Positions 17,720 through 27,353 of a stretch of DNA of 64,000 bases are shown here, in pieces; position 1 is the stretch's first letter; every line of letters begins with the position of its first letter. The notes beneath the pieces were generated by a model. The model saw nothing but the letters and a program-made list of their open reading frames with translations. It had not been told where the DNA came from and searched no databases. The position numbers were made by a program, and so were the translations under genes. Source of the stretch: Croceimicrobium sp965228705 (lineage in GTDB: Bacteria; Bacteroidota; Bacteroidia; Flavobacteriales; Schleiferiaceae); NCBI RefSeq assembly GCF_965228705.1, contig NZ_OZ245832.1, forward strand, positions 558,001 to 622,000, in the 5' to 3' direction.

Positions 17720-18954
17720 AATTTCTTTTCGCCTTTAAGGTAGAGGTCCATAATTAAATTATGCCCAAAGTGATAGGGGATGGAAGCTAAACTAAAACCA
17801 GGAGGCAGAGTAATAAAGTTAGCCCATTTTCCGCGTTCCAAGCTGCCAATTTCATCACTCATTTCAATGGCCGCGGCACCATTCAGGGTAGCAGCTACCA
17901 AAGCTTCTTCAGTGCTCAGCTTCATTTGGGTGCAGGCCAGGCTCATCATTAAAGCCATATTGCCTCCAGGCGCAGAGCCAGGATTAAAGTCGGTAGCCAA
18001 GGCTAAAATTCCGCCTTCATCAATTAAGGCGCGACCCGGAGCATAGGGAATATCTAAAAAGAGGCTGCAACCGGGCAAGGCGGTGGCAATAGTTTGACTG
18101 TCGGCCAGGTAGCTAATTTCCTTAGGGCTCATCACTTCTAAATGATCTAAAGAAAGTGCACCTAAATCCACCATGGCTTCTATGGCGCCCAGGCTATTGA
18201 ACTGGTTTACATGCACCTTGGCACTTAAACCATAGGCCTTCGCCGCTTCTAAAATTCGTAGACTTTGATCGAGATCGAAATAGCCTTTCTCACAGAAAAC
18301 ATCCACATAATCGGCTAAAGATTCCTCCGCTACAGCCGGTAACATTTCATCAATTACCAAATTCACATAGCCTTCTTGATCGCCTTTAAATTTCTCTGGA
18401 ATAGCATGAGCACCTAAAAAAGTACTCTTGATATCCAGACCCGACTTTTCCCTTAACTGACGGATGATGCGCAGCATTTTAAGCTCGCTTTCCGTACTTA
18501 GGCCATATCCACTTTTAATTTCCAGGGCACCAGTTCCCATGCGCATTAAATCCTGCAAGCGATGATAGGCTCCGTGTAAAAGGGCTTCTTCTGGTGCTTC
18601 GGCTAATTTGCGGGCCGAGTTTAAGATTCCTCCGCCAGCAGCGGCAATCTCGGCATAAGATTTACCAGACAGGCGCATGGCAAATTCATCTTCGCGATTG
18701 GCGGCGTAAACTAAGTGGGTATGACTATCTACAAAGGCGGGTAAAACCAATTTTCCTTGCAGGTCAATGGATTCATCATAACGCTCGCAGCCCGGAGCTT
18801 TACCACTCCCTAAGTCGATAATTTTCCCATTTTCAACCAGCATCCAACCCTTATCCAGGATGGGCATTTCCGACATTTCAGAACCGCGTTTGTACAAACG
18901 ACCCTGATCTTCAATTTGAATGATTTGGGAGCTATTATGATAGAGGATGGTCAT
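17716..18954 (-). CDS. hutI: Imidazolonepropionase
   Basis: A 412-residue amidohydrolase with the metal motif DSHTHLVYA near residues 76-84, the HutI-specific YAEIAAAGGGI segment, and ATDFNPGSAP near the C-terminus. It opens the imidazolone ring to give N-formimidoyl-glutamate in histidine degradation. It is first in a two-gene operon with hutG; hutH and hutU are not in the window. A good promoter match is present upstream. Confidence 0.95.
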   Translation of the reverse strand: MTILYHNSSQIIQIEDQGRLYKRGSEMSEMPILDKGWMLVENGKIIDLGSGKAPGCERYDESIDLQGKLVLPAFVDSHTHLVYAANREDEFAMRLSGKSYAEIAAAGGGILNSARKLAEAPEEALLHGAYHRLQDLMRMGTGALEIKSGYGLSTESELKMLRIIRQLREKSGLDIKSTFLGAHAIPEKFKGDQEGYVNLVIDEMLPAVAEESLADYVDVFCEKGYFDLDQSLRILEAAKAYGLSAKVHVNQFNSLGAIEAMVDLGALSLDHLEVMSPKEISYLADSQTIATALPGCSLFLDIPYAPGRALIDEGGILALATDFNPGSAPGGNMALMMSLACTQMKLSTEEALVAATLNGAAAIEMSDEIGSLERGKWANFITLPPGFSLASIPYHFGHNLIMDLYLKGEKKL

Positions 18955-18970
18955 TGCTAAAATTTAGCTG

Positions 18971-19002
18971 CGAAGATACCAAAGCCTAAGCGGAGCTCTC
19001 AA
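18971..19002 (-). promoter_or_regulatory. Promoter of the hutI-hutG operon
   Basis: On the minus strand TTG (complement of 19000-19002) is followed after 21 bases by TATCTTCG (complement of 18971-18978), fitting the Bacteroidota consensus with one change in the -7 box. The start codon of hutI is 16 bases further. It lies in the divergent gap to the next lipoprotein gene. Confidence 0.5.
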
Positions 19003-19042
19003 GGCTAGGGTGCATTTTGTAAATTGCCACAAAATAAAGCCC

Positions 19043-21127
19043 TTGAAGAACTTTACCCTACTCTGTTTTTTAATTGGACTTGGGGTTCTGGTTGGCTGCA
19101 GGCCTGAAATTCAGCCGGCAGATTGGGAGGTAGATGCCCTGGTTCCCATTTTAAAAACGCGAGTAGATATTCGCGATTTAACCGATTTAGATTCCACTCT
19201 GCAAAGTAGTGCCGATGGGCAGCTGCAAATTGTCCTACGCGAGAACCTGGCCAGTTTAAAGCCCGGCGAAATTGCCCCTCCTTTTAATGAGGAGTTTGAG
19301 AATACGGCCAAATTGCAAAACATTACCCTGGGCGCTCGTACCATTCACAATCGAATTTCCTTAGGGCAAATCGCCATGCAAATGGGCTTGCAAGGAGCCT
19401 TATTGGTTGCGGCCAATGGAACTCAGCAGAATATTCCTCCTATTTCCAATGTAGGGCCCAGCAATTTTAATATCGATGCCACAGATTATTTCCAAAGTAT
19501 GATTTTGCGAAATGGCTGGTTGGTCCTGCGCATCCAAAATAATTTCCCCATTGATATTACCAACCTTCAGTATGGTATCCAAAATGTAAATGCCGGTTCT
19601 TATATCGTGCAAAACACCTTGGCTAGTTTGCCAAGTGGAGCCGTGCATTACGACTCTATTCAATTGATTAATAATTTCTTGATAGAAGGAAATCTTCAAG
19701 CTTCTTTAATTAATTTGGATTCGCCCGGAAGTGGCAGTGGTACTGTATTGGTCGATACTTCCGATGCTTTGGATTTACAGGTAACCTTGGATAAACTGGA
19801 TCCGGTTTCGGCCACGGCCGTATTCCCGGCTCAGGATTTATTTAATGAAACAGGGGAGGCCTTTATTTATCCGCCTTCGGCCTTATTGACTTCTGTGCAT
19901 GTTTCCGAAGGAGATATTTATATGGATGCCTATAGCACCATCAACGATAGTATCAACCTCTCCTATATCTTACCCGGCGCTACCAATAATGGTAGCATCC
20001 TTCAGTTTTTGCGAGTGATTCCCGCCGCAGCCAATGGGCAGGTGGTAAATGAATACGTGGAAATTCCGGTTCGTAACTATACCCTCGACCTTCAAGGAAT
20101 GCCTAATTCGGCCAATATTCACAATACCTTCTACACCACCTTTATTGGCAGTATAGATAGTACCGGCCGCATTATTAGCCTCTCCTTACAAGACAGTGTT
20201 TATGTAAAAACCGGAATTAAAAATCTGATTGCCGACCGTGGTTATGGCTTCTTGGGATATGATACCATTATTGGTGATGATCAGGTGGAATTGGAATCGG
20301 TTTCTGAATTCTTTTCAGGTAGTATCGAATTGGATGATGTGCAATTGCAGCTAGAGATAGAAAACTATATTGGGGCTCCCTTCAATTTTAAGATTCTGAA
20401 TTTAAGCTCCCGCAATGATGATCAAACGCGCAACTTAACCTGGAATCAGTTAGCCTATAATTTTAATCTGGATCGAGCTACCGAGCCTAGTCCTGGTGCA
20501 CTACCTGTTCCCGGTAGACTGACCGTGAATTTGGATAAGAACAGCAGTAATATTCAGGATTTGGTCGAAATTTTCCCTACGCATATGGACTTTGCCATGG
20601 AGGCCTATATGAATGGCTCTACACCCAGTCCCATTTTTGATCAGTTCTTAAATACCAATTATGGAATCGAAGCCAATTTACAGGCGGTAATTCCCTTGCA
20701 TTTAAGCTTGAATGATATTGCCCTCCAGGATACCATGGATTTCGAATATATCTCCGTAGATAAGGACTGGCGCATGAAAGGTGGCGATTTGATTTTGAAG
20801 GCCGAGAATTCTTTTCCCTTTCAGGCCAATGTAGATATCGTACTCTTTAATAATGGCGGTATTCCTATCGATACCCTTTTTAGTTCGGATGCCGTTGCAG
20901 CGGCCGATGTGGATGCTAATCAACGGAGTGTTGGACCTAAATCCAGCACCGTGAAATACAGCATTCAGGGTTCCAAGCTTCGTTCTTTACAGAATACCCA
21001 CTTCATGATTTTTAAAACCAGCTTCAATACTGATCCGCAAAGTGGAATGGTAAAGATTTATTCAGATAATTACCTGGATTTACAATTGATAGCTGACTTC
21101 CGCTTATCTACTGACAAAGGAGGATGA
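19043..21127 (+). CDS. Large unknown lipoprotein
   Basis: A lipoprotein of about 694 residues. No ATG fits: the frame can start at a GTG (19010) or a TTG (19043); the TTG gives a compact lipoprotein signal, KNFTLLCFLIGLGVLVGC, so I prefer it. The rest is beta-rich, with several similar segments (for example LQL...I.N..... and L.DSV), suggesting repeated Ig- or LEA-like domains, but I do not recognise the family. Its stop overlaps the start of the barrel gene as ATGA, which suggests the two products work together at the outer membrane. Confidence 0.75.
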   Translation: MKNFTLLCFLIGLGVLVGCRPEIQPADWEVDALVPILKTRVDIRDLTDLDSTLQSSADGQLQIVLRENLASLKPGEIAPPFNEEFENTAKLQNITLGARTIHNRISLGQIAMQMGLQGALLVAANGTQQNIPPISNVGPSNFNIDATDYFQSMILRNGWLVLRIQNNFPIDITNLQYGIQNVNAGSYIVQNTLASLPSGAVHYDSIQLINNFLIEGNLQASLINLDSPGSGSGTVLVDTSDALDLQVTLDKLDPVSATAVFPAQDLFNETGEAFIYPPSALLTSVHVSEGDIYMDAYSTINDSINLSYILPGATNNGSILQFLRVIPAAANGQVVNEYVEIPVRNYTLDLQGMPNSANIHNTFYTTFIGSIDSTGRIISLSLQDSVYVKTGIKNLIADRGYGFLGYDTIIGDDQVELESVSEFFSGSIELDDVQLQLEIENYIGAPFNFKILNLSSRNDDQTRNLTWNQLAYNFNLDRATEPSPGALPVPGRLTVNLDKNSSNIQDLVEIFPTHMDFAMEAYMNGSTPSPIFDQFLNTNYGIEANLQAVIPLHLSLNDIALQDTMDFEYISVDKDWRMKGGDLILKAENSFPFQANVDIVLFNNGGIPIDTLFSSDAVAAADVDANQRSVGPKSSTVKYSIQGSKLRSLQNTHFMIFKTSFNTDPQSGMVKIYSDNYLDLQLIADFRLSTDKGG

Positions 21128-22383
21128 AAAAGAGTTTAATTCTATTGCTTCTGGGCTTGGGCCTATCCCTGCAAGCGCAAACCGATAGCAGCCAGAAGGA
21201 CCTAAATATTCAAATTCCAGCCCGCTTTAAATACCTGCAAAGGCCCTATTTAGAAATGAGTACAGTGCAAGGTGGGGCTAGTATGCAGTGGTCTACTGCA
21301 CAATTGTTAGAGTTCTTTTACGGTGACTTTGTGGATGATTCCGAAAAGGCGGAAATGATGTCGGCCGCCTCTGGCGATGGCCTCAGTTTGGGCTCCATTC
21401 AAAGTTGGGATTTTCGATTGGCCTTCGAAAGGGAAAAAACAGAAGCCTATAAGGCCCCTTATTTGGATAGGCCTCAGAATGCCATTTTTATCTATAATCG
21501 TTCTTATAATAGTCTGGCAATGAGTCCGGACCTTGTACGACTCTTTCTCTATGGGAATCGTGCTACCGCAGGAGAGGCCCAAGATATCAGTGATTTTAAT
21601 TATCAATCCTGGTTTTACTCTGGCATCGGTTATCAATACAGTTTTTTAATCGATACCCTCCCGGTTTCAGTAGGCTTATCGCTGGTGTCGATGCATACCT
21701 TAGATGACCACAGTACCGGGCAAGCTAGCTTAACTACCGCGCCGGATGGTTCTAATATCGACTTTGCCGGAGCCTATCATTTTGGACAGAGTGGAGCTAC
21801 TACCGCCTATTCCATTAATGGTTGGGGTTTAGCTTTAAATCTAGAAACTCACGAGCGCTTCGGTAATCATGAATTTAGTTTGGCGGCCTATGATTTAGGT
21901 GCGGTTAATATGCCGGATTGGCTGCAGATTGATCGCGATTCGAGCTTTAGCTTCGAGGGTATCAATTTGGGGAACCTCTTTGATCTATCAGAAGGTTCCT
22001 TCAACAACTTAATCGACTCCCTATCTGATGGAGTGGTTGGAGGCAGTAGAGCTGCCAAATGGAAAATGCTCCCCTTTAGACTGCAATTCAATTATCGCTA
22101 TCATTTTAAGAAGCAATTTGCTTATGCGGATCTGGAGTATATACATTTACCCAATTGGATTCCCAGAACAGCGGTAGGATACGGCTATCGCTGGAAGAAG
22201 TTTAAGGTCAATACCGGTCTGGCCTATGGCGGATTTAATGGTCTTTCCTGGGATTTAGGTTTAGACTGGAAAATCAACCGACACTGGCATATGCAAGGAG
22301 GACTGAGCAATTTATTTGGCCTGGCCTTACCAAGCTGGTCGGGAGGAACGATTGGCAATTATCGATTACGCTACACTTTTTAA
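21124..22383 (+). CDS. Outer-membrane beta-barrel candidate (DUF5723-like)
   Basis: A 419-residue protein with a signal peptide (SLQAQ at residues 15-19), alternating amphipathic strands over most of its length with aromatic girdles (YSGIGYQYSF, LQFNYRYHF, TAVGYGYRW) and a C-terminal Phe, the usual end of an outer-membrane barrel. It resembles the DUF5723 type of Bacteroidota barrel, though that is a tentative match. An AAAGGAGG sequence abuts the ATG, unusually close for a ribosome site. It is coupled to the lipoprotein before it and touches the binding-protein gene after it. Confidence 0.7.
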   Translation: MKKSLILLLLGLGLSLQAQTDSSQKDLNIQIPARFKYLQRPYLEMSTVQGGASMQWSTAQLLEFFYGDFVDDSEKAEMMSAASGDGLSLGSIQSWDFRLAFEREKTEAYKAPYLDRPQNAIFIYNRSYNSLAMSPDLVRLFLYGNRATAGEAQDISDFNYQSWFYSGIGYQYSFLIDTLPVSVGLSLVSMHTLDDHSTGQASLTTAPDGSNIDFAGAYHFGQSGATTAYSINGWGLALNLETHERFGNHEFSLAAYDLGAVNMPDWLQIDRDSSFSFEGINLGNLFDLSEGSFNNLIDSLSDGVVGGSRAAKWKMLPFRLQFNYRYHFKKQFAYADLEYIHLPNWIPRTAVGYGYRWKKFKVNTGLAYGGFNGLSWDLGLDWKINRHWHMQGGLSNLFGLALPSWSGGTIGNYRLRYTF

Positions 22384-23999
22384 TGCGCAAAGCATCAATC
22401 ATAATTTTCGCTCTGATTTTAGGCGCTTGTGGCGGACCACCGGAGCGTGACCTTAATACGGTTTTCCGCTATAATGAAGCGGCGGGAATCAGTAGTTTGG
22501 ATCCGGCCTTTGCCAGGAATCAAGCTAATATTTGGGCTTGCCATCAGTTGTTTAACGGCCTGGTGCGCATGGACGATCAATTACAAGTACAAGCCGATTT
22601 AGCCGAATCTTGGGAAGTCTTGGACAGCGGTCGCTTGTATCGTTTTCAGCTCCGCCCCAATGTCTATTTCCATCCCAATGCCTGCTTTGGGGAAGATAGT
22701 ACCCGAGAGCTTAAAGCCTCCGATGTACTGTATTCCCTCAACCGTTTGCGTGATCCACAATTAGCGGCCCCCGGCTCATGGGTTTTGAATTTAGTGGATT
22801 CGATTAAGGTAAATGGTGACTATCAAATTGATATTCATCTGCAAAAGCCTTTTGCTCCCTTCTTAGGTATTCTAAGCATGAAGTATTGCTCAGTGGTACC
22901 TCAGGAAGCCATTGCCTATTATGGATCAGAGTTTAGTCAGCATCCGGTAGGAACCGGCCCTTTCTATTTTAAGATTTGGCTGGAAAATGAAAAGCTGGTT
23001 CTGAGAAAGAACAAAGCCTATTATCAGAAGGATGAAGAAGGAAATTCTTTGCCCTATCTGGAAGCGGTGGCGGTAGACTTTATTAGCGATAAGCAAAGTG
23101 CCTTTTTGGAATTTCTAAAGGGCAATTTGGATTTCCTCTCTGGCTTGGATGCTTCCTATAAAGATGAGTTATTGAGTCCGGAAGGTGAATTGCGCGCCAA
23201 ATATCAGGAGGGCTTTAGCCTATATCGTCAGCCTTATCTCAATACGGAGTATTTAGCCTTTTTAATGGACCCCAAAGCGGGCTTGCCAGAAACGCAGTAC
23301 TGGCAAATCAAAGAATTACGTCAGGCCTTGAATTACTGTTTCGACCGTCGTAAGATGATGCGCTTCCTTCGCAATAATGTGGGCACTGCTGCCGAGCAAG
23401 GGATGATTCCCAAAGGATTGCCGGCCTATGACTCTAGCGCTAATTATGGTTATAGCTATCAACCGGAGAAGGTGGATTCCTTATTGGCAGCGGCGGGTTA
23501 TCCGGGAGGTAAAGGCTTACCCGAATTGCGATTGCAAACCAATAGTTCCTATTTGGATTTATGTGAATACCTGCAAGGCGAAGCGGCCAAAAGAGGAATT
23601 CGGATTAAAGTGGAGCTAAATCCACCCAGTACCTTAAGACAGGCGATGGCCACTGGCAAGAGTCCATTTTTCCGCGCCAGTTGGATTGCTGACTATCCCG
23701 ATGCGGAAAACTATCTCTCGCTTTTTTACAGCCCTAATCAGGCACCCAATGGACCTAATTACAGTCGCTATAGCAGCGCTACTTTCGATTCATTATATGA
23801 AGCCGCTTCACGCACTGCCAATGATAGCTTGCGCATAAAGCTCTATCAGCAAATGGATTCACTGGTGATGGATGAGGCCCCCATTATTCCGCTTTACTAC
23901 GATCAGGTATTGCGCTTTTACCCCAATAGCATAGAAGGTTTGGGAGGCAATGCCTTAAACCTATTGGATTTGAGTAGGGTGCGGAAAAAGTCTCACTAA
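22383..23999 (+). CDS. ABC transporter substrate-binding lipoprotein, oligopeptide type
   Basis: A 538-residue lipoprotein with LGAC at the end of its signal peptide and an SBP_bac_5 (DppA/OppA) fold: SSLDPAFARNQANIWACHQL near the start, LAESWEVLDSGRLYRFQLRPN, and the family region around SVVPQEAIAYYG...GTGPFYF. It would bind peptides or similar solutes in the periplasm. No permease or ATPase genes are adjacent, so its transporter partner is elsewhere or it acts alone. The ATG overlaps the stop of the barrel gene by one base. Confidence 0.9.
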   Translation: MRKASIIIFALILGACGGPPERDLNTVFRYNEAAGISSLDPAFARNQANIWACHQLFNGLVRMDDQLQVQADLAESWEVLDSGRLYRFQLRPNVYFHPNACFGEDSTRELKASDVLYSLNRLRDPQLAAPGSWVLNLVDSIKVNGDYQIDIHLQKPFAPFLGILSMKYCSVVPQEAIAYYGSEFSQHPVGTGPFYFKIWLENEKLVLRKNKAYYQKDEEGNSLPYLEAVAVDFISDKQSAFLEFLKGNLDFLSGLDASYKDELLSPEGELRAKYQEGFSLYRQPYLNTEYLAFLMDPKAGLPETQYWQIKELRQALNYCFDRRKMMRFLRNNVGTAAEQGMIPKGLPAYDSSANYGYSYQPEKVDSLLAAAGYPGGKGLPELRLQTNSSYLDLCEYLQGEAAKRGIRIKVELNPPSTLRQAMATGKSPFFRASWIADYPDAENYLSLFYSPNQAPNGPNYSRYSSATFDSLYEAASRTANDSLRIKLYQQMDSLVMDEAPIIPLYYDQVLRFYPNSIEGLGGNALNLLDLSRVRKKSH

Positions 24000-24010
24000 T
24001 ATTTCTATCC

Positions 24011-24670
24011 ATGAAGAAGAACTGGAGATATTGGTTGAGTTTTCTTTGGCCTTTACGAAAGAGCTATTCCTCTGAATTAAGCGGGCGACTGGAGTTAAAC
24101 TATATCGATGGGCAAGTGATGCTCGATTCTCCGGAAGCGAATTATTCCTTTGGTTCCTTGCAGGAAATTCTCGAGCGTGGATTGGAGCATATCGATTTAA
24201 CATCAGTCCAAAGGGTATTGCTTTTAGGTTTAGGAGGAGGGAGCGTAGTCGAATCCCTGCGTACAAAATTTGATTTTCAAGGCGAGATAGATGCAGTGGA
24301 GCTCGATCCCGTGGCTATTGCTATTGCTTGCCGCGAATTTGGAATTTGTGCGGATTCCAGGCTCAAGATCCATCAGGCGGATGCCCTGGCCTTTATGCAG
24401 CAAAACTCAATGACCTACGATTTAGTGATTTGCGATCTTTTTATCGATCGAAATATACCCGCACAGTTTCTGACTGCCGACTGGGCTCAATTACTCATAA
24501 AAGGACTCAGTAACCAAGGCCAAATTTTGATTAATCTGGGCATCCAATTAATGCCGGAAGCAGCGGAATATGAATTTTACCATGCCCTGCAAGCAGCCGG
24601 CGATTTGCATTGGACACGGATGGAGAAGGTGAAGGAAACCAATACTTTAGTTATCGGTAAGAAGCAATAA
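24011..24670 (+). CDS. Spermidine-synthase-like methyltransferase-fold protein
   Basis: A 219-residue protein with the SpeE-type Rossmann core: LLLGLGGGSV (motif I), AVELDPVAIAIA and DALAFMQQ, then DLVICDLF. The short N-terminal beta region and lack of a clear polyamine-binding set fit the small 'fused MFS/spermidine synthase-like' group in Bacteroidota, so polyamine synthesis is not assured. It starts 11 bases after the binding-protein gene. Confidence 0.75.
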   Translation: MKKNWRYWLSFLWPLRKSYSSELSGRLELNYIDGQVMLDSPEANYSFGSLQEILERGLEHIDLTSVQRVLLLGLGGGSVVESLRTKFDFQGEIDAVELDPVAIAIACREFGICADSRLKIHQADALAFMQQNSMTYDLVICDLFIDRNIPAQFLTADWAQLLIKGLSNQGQILINLGIQLMPEAAEYEFYHALQAAGDLHWTRMEKVKETNTLVIGKKQ

Positions 24671-24680
24671 AAAGAACCTT

Positions 24681-25289
24681 ATGATAATCTGGGGAATTCG
24701 CAAGTATAGTATTTATACAGATATAGATCACGGTATTCAATGCCCGCATTGTTCTGATAAGGAAGAAGGGGTAGAGCTTGAAGTGAGCAGGAAACATTTG
24801 CGCATCTTTTGGATTCCTACTCTTGCTTTTAGAAAGAAGCTCAGCCTAAGATGCTTGAATTGTGGAAGCAAGATTAAACTTAAAAGTCTGCGAGATTCGG
24901 AACAAGTGCGTTTGATGAATTTAAAAGGGAAACATCGGGCCCCGCTATGGCAGTTCAGTGGCTTATTTGTTTTGGCGATTTTCATCGCGATAATGATACC
25001 GGTGATTCAAAATTCAAATGCCGCCGATTTGGAAAAAATCAAGAATCCGGAAATGGGTTATTACCTGCGCTATAGAGTGCCAGGTGGTGGCTATTCCAGC
25101 TATTATATAGAATCGGTATCGAAGGATACGGTGCTGCTGCGCCCCTTAGAATTAAGTTCTCGAAAAATGACCAGGCTCTATCAAATTGAGAAGCTGGAAA
25201 ATCACTCAGACAGCTTAATTTATTGGTCTAAAAGCGATTTGCTGCAGGAGTATACCGATGGCAGTATTTATGGTATTCGTGTCGATTAA
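24681..25289 (+). CDS. Zinc-ribbon membrane protein
   Basis: A 202-residue protein. Residues 1-66 form a zinc ribbon of the zf-ribbon_15 layout: a MIIWGIRKYS start, CPHC near residue 20 and CLNC near residue 58. A single membrane segment (LFVLAIFIAIMIPVI) lies around residues 95-110 and a small exported beta domain follows. The function is not known. It ends overlapping the convergent nhaC gene by four bases. Confidence 0.7.
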   Translation: MIIWGIRKYSIYTDIDHGIQCPHCSDKEEGVELEVSRKHLRIFWIPTLAFRKKLSLRCLNCGSKIKLKSLRDSEQVRLMNLKGKHRAPLWQFSGLFVLAIFIAIMIPVIQNSNAADLEKIKNPEMGYYLRYRVPGGGYSSYYIESVSKDTVLLRPLELSSRKMTRLYQIEKLENHSDSLIYWSKSDLLQEYTDGSIYGIRVD

Positions 25290-26728
25290 GCCGCTTCTTT
25301 TGGCGCTACCAAGCGACGAATCTTATAACCTATTCCCGCTACAATTAAGGTCATAATGGGGCTAAGGTAATTGAAGACCGCATAAGGTGCATAGGCCGCG
25401 GTATCTACTCCTAAAACGCCACTTTGATAGGCACCACAGGTATTCCAGGGAATAAGTACCGAGGTTACGGTGCCACTGTCTTCCAGGGTTCGACTGAGGT
25501 TTTCGGGCGCTAAGCCTTGTTTTTTATAGGCATCGGCATACATGCGACCGGGGATTACAATAGCCAGGTATTGATCGCTGGCCGTAAAATTCACCACAAA
25601 GCTGGTGGCGAAGGTGGTGGCAATCAGGGAGAATACCCCTTTGGCCAGGCGTAATAGGGCAGCCGATAAACTCTGTAAAAAACCACAGGCCTCCATGGCA
25701 CCCCCAAAGATCATAGCGGCAATAATCAACCAAACAGTATTGAGCATGCCCGCCATACCCGATGAATTTAGGAGTTCCACCAAAATGGAATGTTGGGCAG
25801 GAATGCTCACATCTACGGTTAAAGCATTCATTAGAATTTTATAGATCTCCTTTGCGCTATTGGAATCGGCCAGAGATACCAGTAAATCGTATTGGAATAT
25901 TAATGCAGCCAATAAGCCTGCTAAGGCACCAATTAAGATAGCGGGGAGGGCCGGCATTTTACGCACAATTAAAACAATAACTAAGGCTGGCACCAGAAAG
26001 AGCCAGGGACTTAAATTAAAGGTTTGCTCCAGTTCCAATAAGAGGGGATCAATCTCGGCAATGCTACCCTGTCCATCCTGCATAAAACCCATAATAGCAA
26101 AGGCAATCAGGGCAATGGTAAAGGATGGAATAGTGGTATACAGCATGTACTTAATATGGGTGAAGAGATCGGTACCAGCCATAGCTGGTGCTAGATTGGT
26201 GGTATCAGACAAGGGAGAGAGCTTATCGCCAAAATAAGCACCGGAAACTACGGCCCCGGCAACCATGGCTTCGTTCATTCCCAGGGCCTGACCAATACCA
26301 ATCAGGGCAATACCTACCGTAGCACTGGTACCCCAACTACTGCCGGTAGCCAGGGAGATTAAGGCACAGATAATAGCGGTGGCGGGAAGGAAAATTCCGG
26401 GACTCAGAATTTTTAAACCGTAATAAATCATGGCCGGAATAACCCCGCTAATCATCCAGGCGCCAGCGAGGGAGCCAATCAACAAGAGGATAATTAAGGC
26501 TCCGGTGGTGGATTTTATCGAATGGGCAATGCCTTCAATAAGATCATCGAAACTGGTACCGCGTATAATTCCAATTAGGCCGGCCACGGCACCACTGAGA
26601 ATCAGGATCATTTGGTTGGATCCGTCCAATGCAGAATCGCCAAAAACCCCCAGCACATTTATAGCCAGTAAACTGATAAGAAAGAGAATGGGGATGAGGG
26701 CGAGTCCGAGAGGCGCTTTTTGATCCAT
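25286..26728 (-). CDS. nhaC: Na+/H+ antiporter, NhaC family
   Basis: A 480-residue protein with about twelve hydrophobic segments and the NhaC-type motifs ATGSSWGTSATVG and GAYFGDKLSPLSDTTNLAP, plus FTASDQYLAIVIPGRMY later. It exchanges Na+ for H+ across the inner membrane, in keeping with a marine or saline habitat. The family also includes lactate/malate-sodium exchangers, so the substrate is inferred. It lies downstream of maf with a 43-base gap. Confidence 0.9.
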   Translation of the reverse strand: MDQKAPLGLALIPILFLISLLAINVLGVFGDSALDGSNQMILILSGAVAGLIGIIRGTSFDDLIEGIAHSIKSTTGALIILLLIGSLAGAWMISGVIPAMIYYGLKILSPGIFLPATAIICALISLATGSSWGTSATVGIALIGIGQALGMNEAMVAGAVVSGAYFGDKLSPLSDTTNLAPAMAGTDLFTHIKYMLYTTIPSFTIALIAFAIMGFMQDGQGSIAEIDPLLLELEQTFNLSPWLFLVPALVIVLIVRKMPALPAILIGALAGLLAALIFQYDLLVSLADSNSAKEIYKILMNALTVDVSIPAQHSILVELLNSSGMAGMLNTVWLIIAAMIFGGAMEACGFLQSLSAALLRLAKGVFSLIATTFATSFVVNFTASDQYLAIVIPGRMYADAYKKQGLAPENLSRTLEDSGTVTSVLIPWNTCGAYQSGVLGVDTAAYAPYAVFNYLSPIMTLIVAGIGYKIRRLVAPKEAA

Positions 26729-26771
26729 AGTGCGTATTAAGGCCGGCCATAATACGAAAAAAGCGGCATTC

Positions 26772-27353
26772 TTAAGAGCGCTCTTTCAGGTAGTTTACGA
26801 TTCGATGGCTGGGTAGACCCATAACCGTAAAAAAGGAACCTTCAATAGCTTCAATGGCGGCCAGGCCAATCCACTCCTGAATACCATAGGCACCGGCCTT
26901 ATCATAGGGTTTATAAGTATCTACATAGTATTCCATTTCCGCTTGATCCATCACGCGGAAGCGTACTTTGCAGATATCCGAAAACACCGTTTTCCCTTCG
27001 GGGGCAATGCAGCAAACTCCGGTAATAACCTCGTGCTCACCCCCGGAGAGGGCGGCTAACATGGCCAAAGCTTCTTCGCGATTGGCGGCTTTTCCCAGCG
27101 ATTGTCCCTTATTCCAAACTACGGTATCGGAGCAAATCAATATTTCGTGGGCTTGCCTTTCGGCAGATAAGACATCAGCTTTGGCTTCGGCTAAAAACTC
27201 TGCGATGGCTCCGGCCTTAAGTTCGGCTGGATATACTTCTTCCAAATCCGCTTTACACTGCCGGAAGCTAAGTCCCAGATCCTTTAGTAATTGCGCCCTG
27301 CGTGGTGATTGCGATCCCAGTAAAATGGGGCTTTCTTGCCATTTTAAGGCCAT
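26772..27353 (-). CDS. maf: Maf-like nucleotide pyrophosphatase
   Basis: A 193-residue Maf protein: GSQSPRRAQLL at the N-terminus, ICSDTVVWNKG in the middle and YDKAGAYGIQEW near the C-terminus, the three family motifs. Family members hydrolyse dTTP/UTP or modified nucleotides and were first known as septum inhibitors. Its start overlaps the end of the prenyltransferase gene by 10 bases. Confidence 0.93.
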   Translation of the reverse strand: MALKWQESPILLGSQSPRRAQLLKDLGLSFRQCKADLEEVYPAELKAGAIAEFLAEAKADVLSAERQAHEILICSDTVVWNKGQSLGKAANREEALAMLAALSGGEHEVITGVCCIAPEGKTVFSDICKVRFRVMDQAEMEYYVDTYKPYDKAGAYGIQEWIGLAAIEAIEGSFFTVMGLPSHRIVNYLKERS

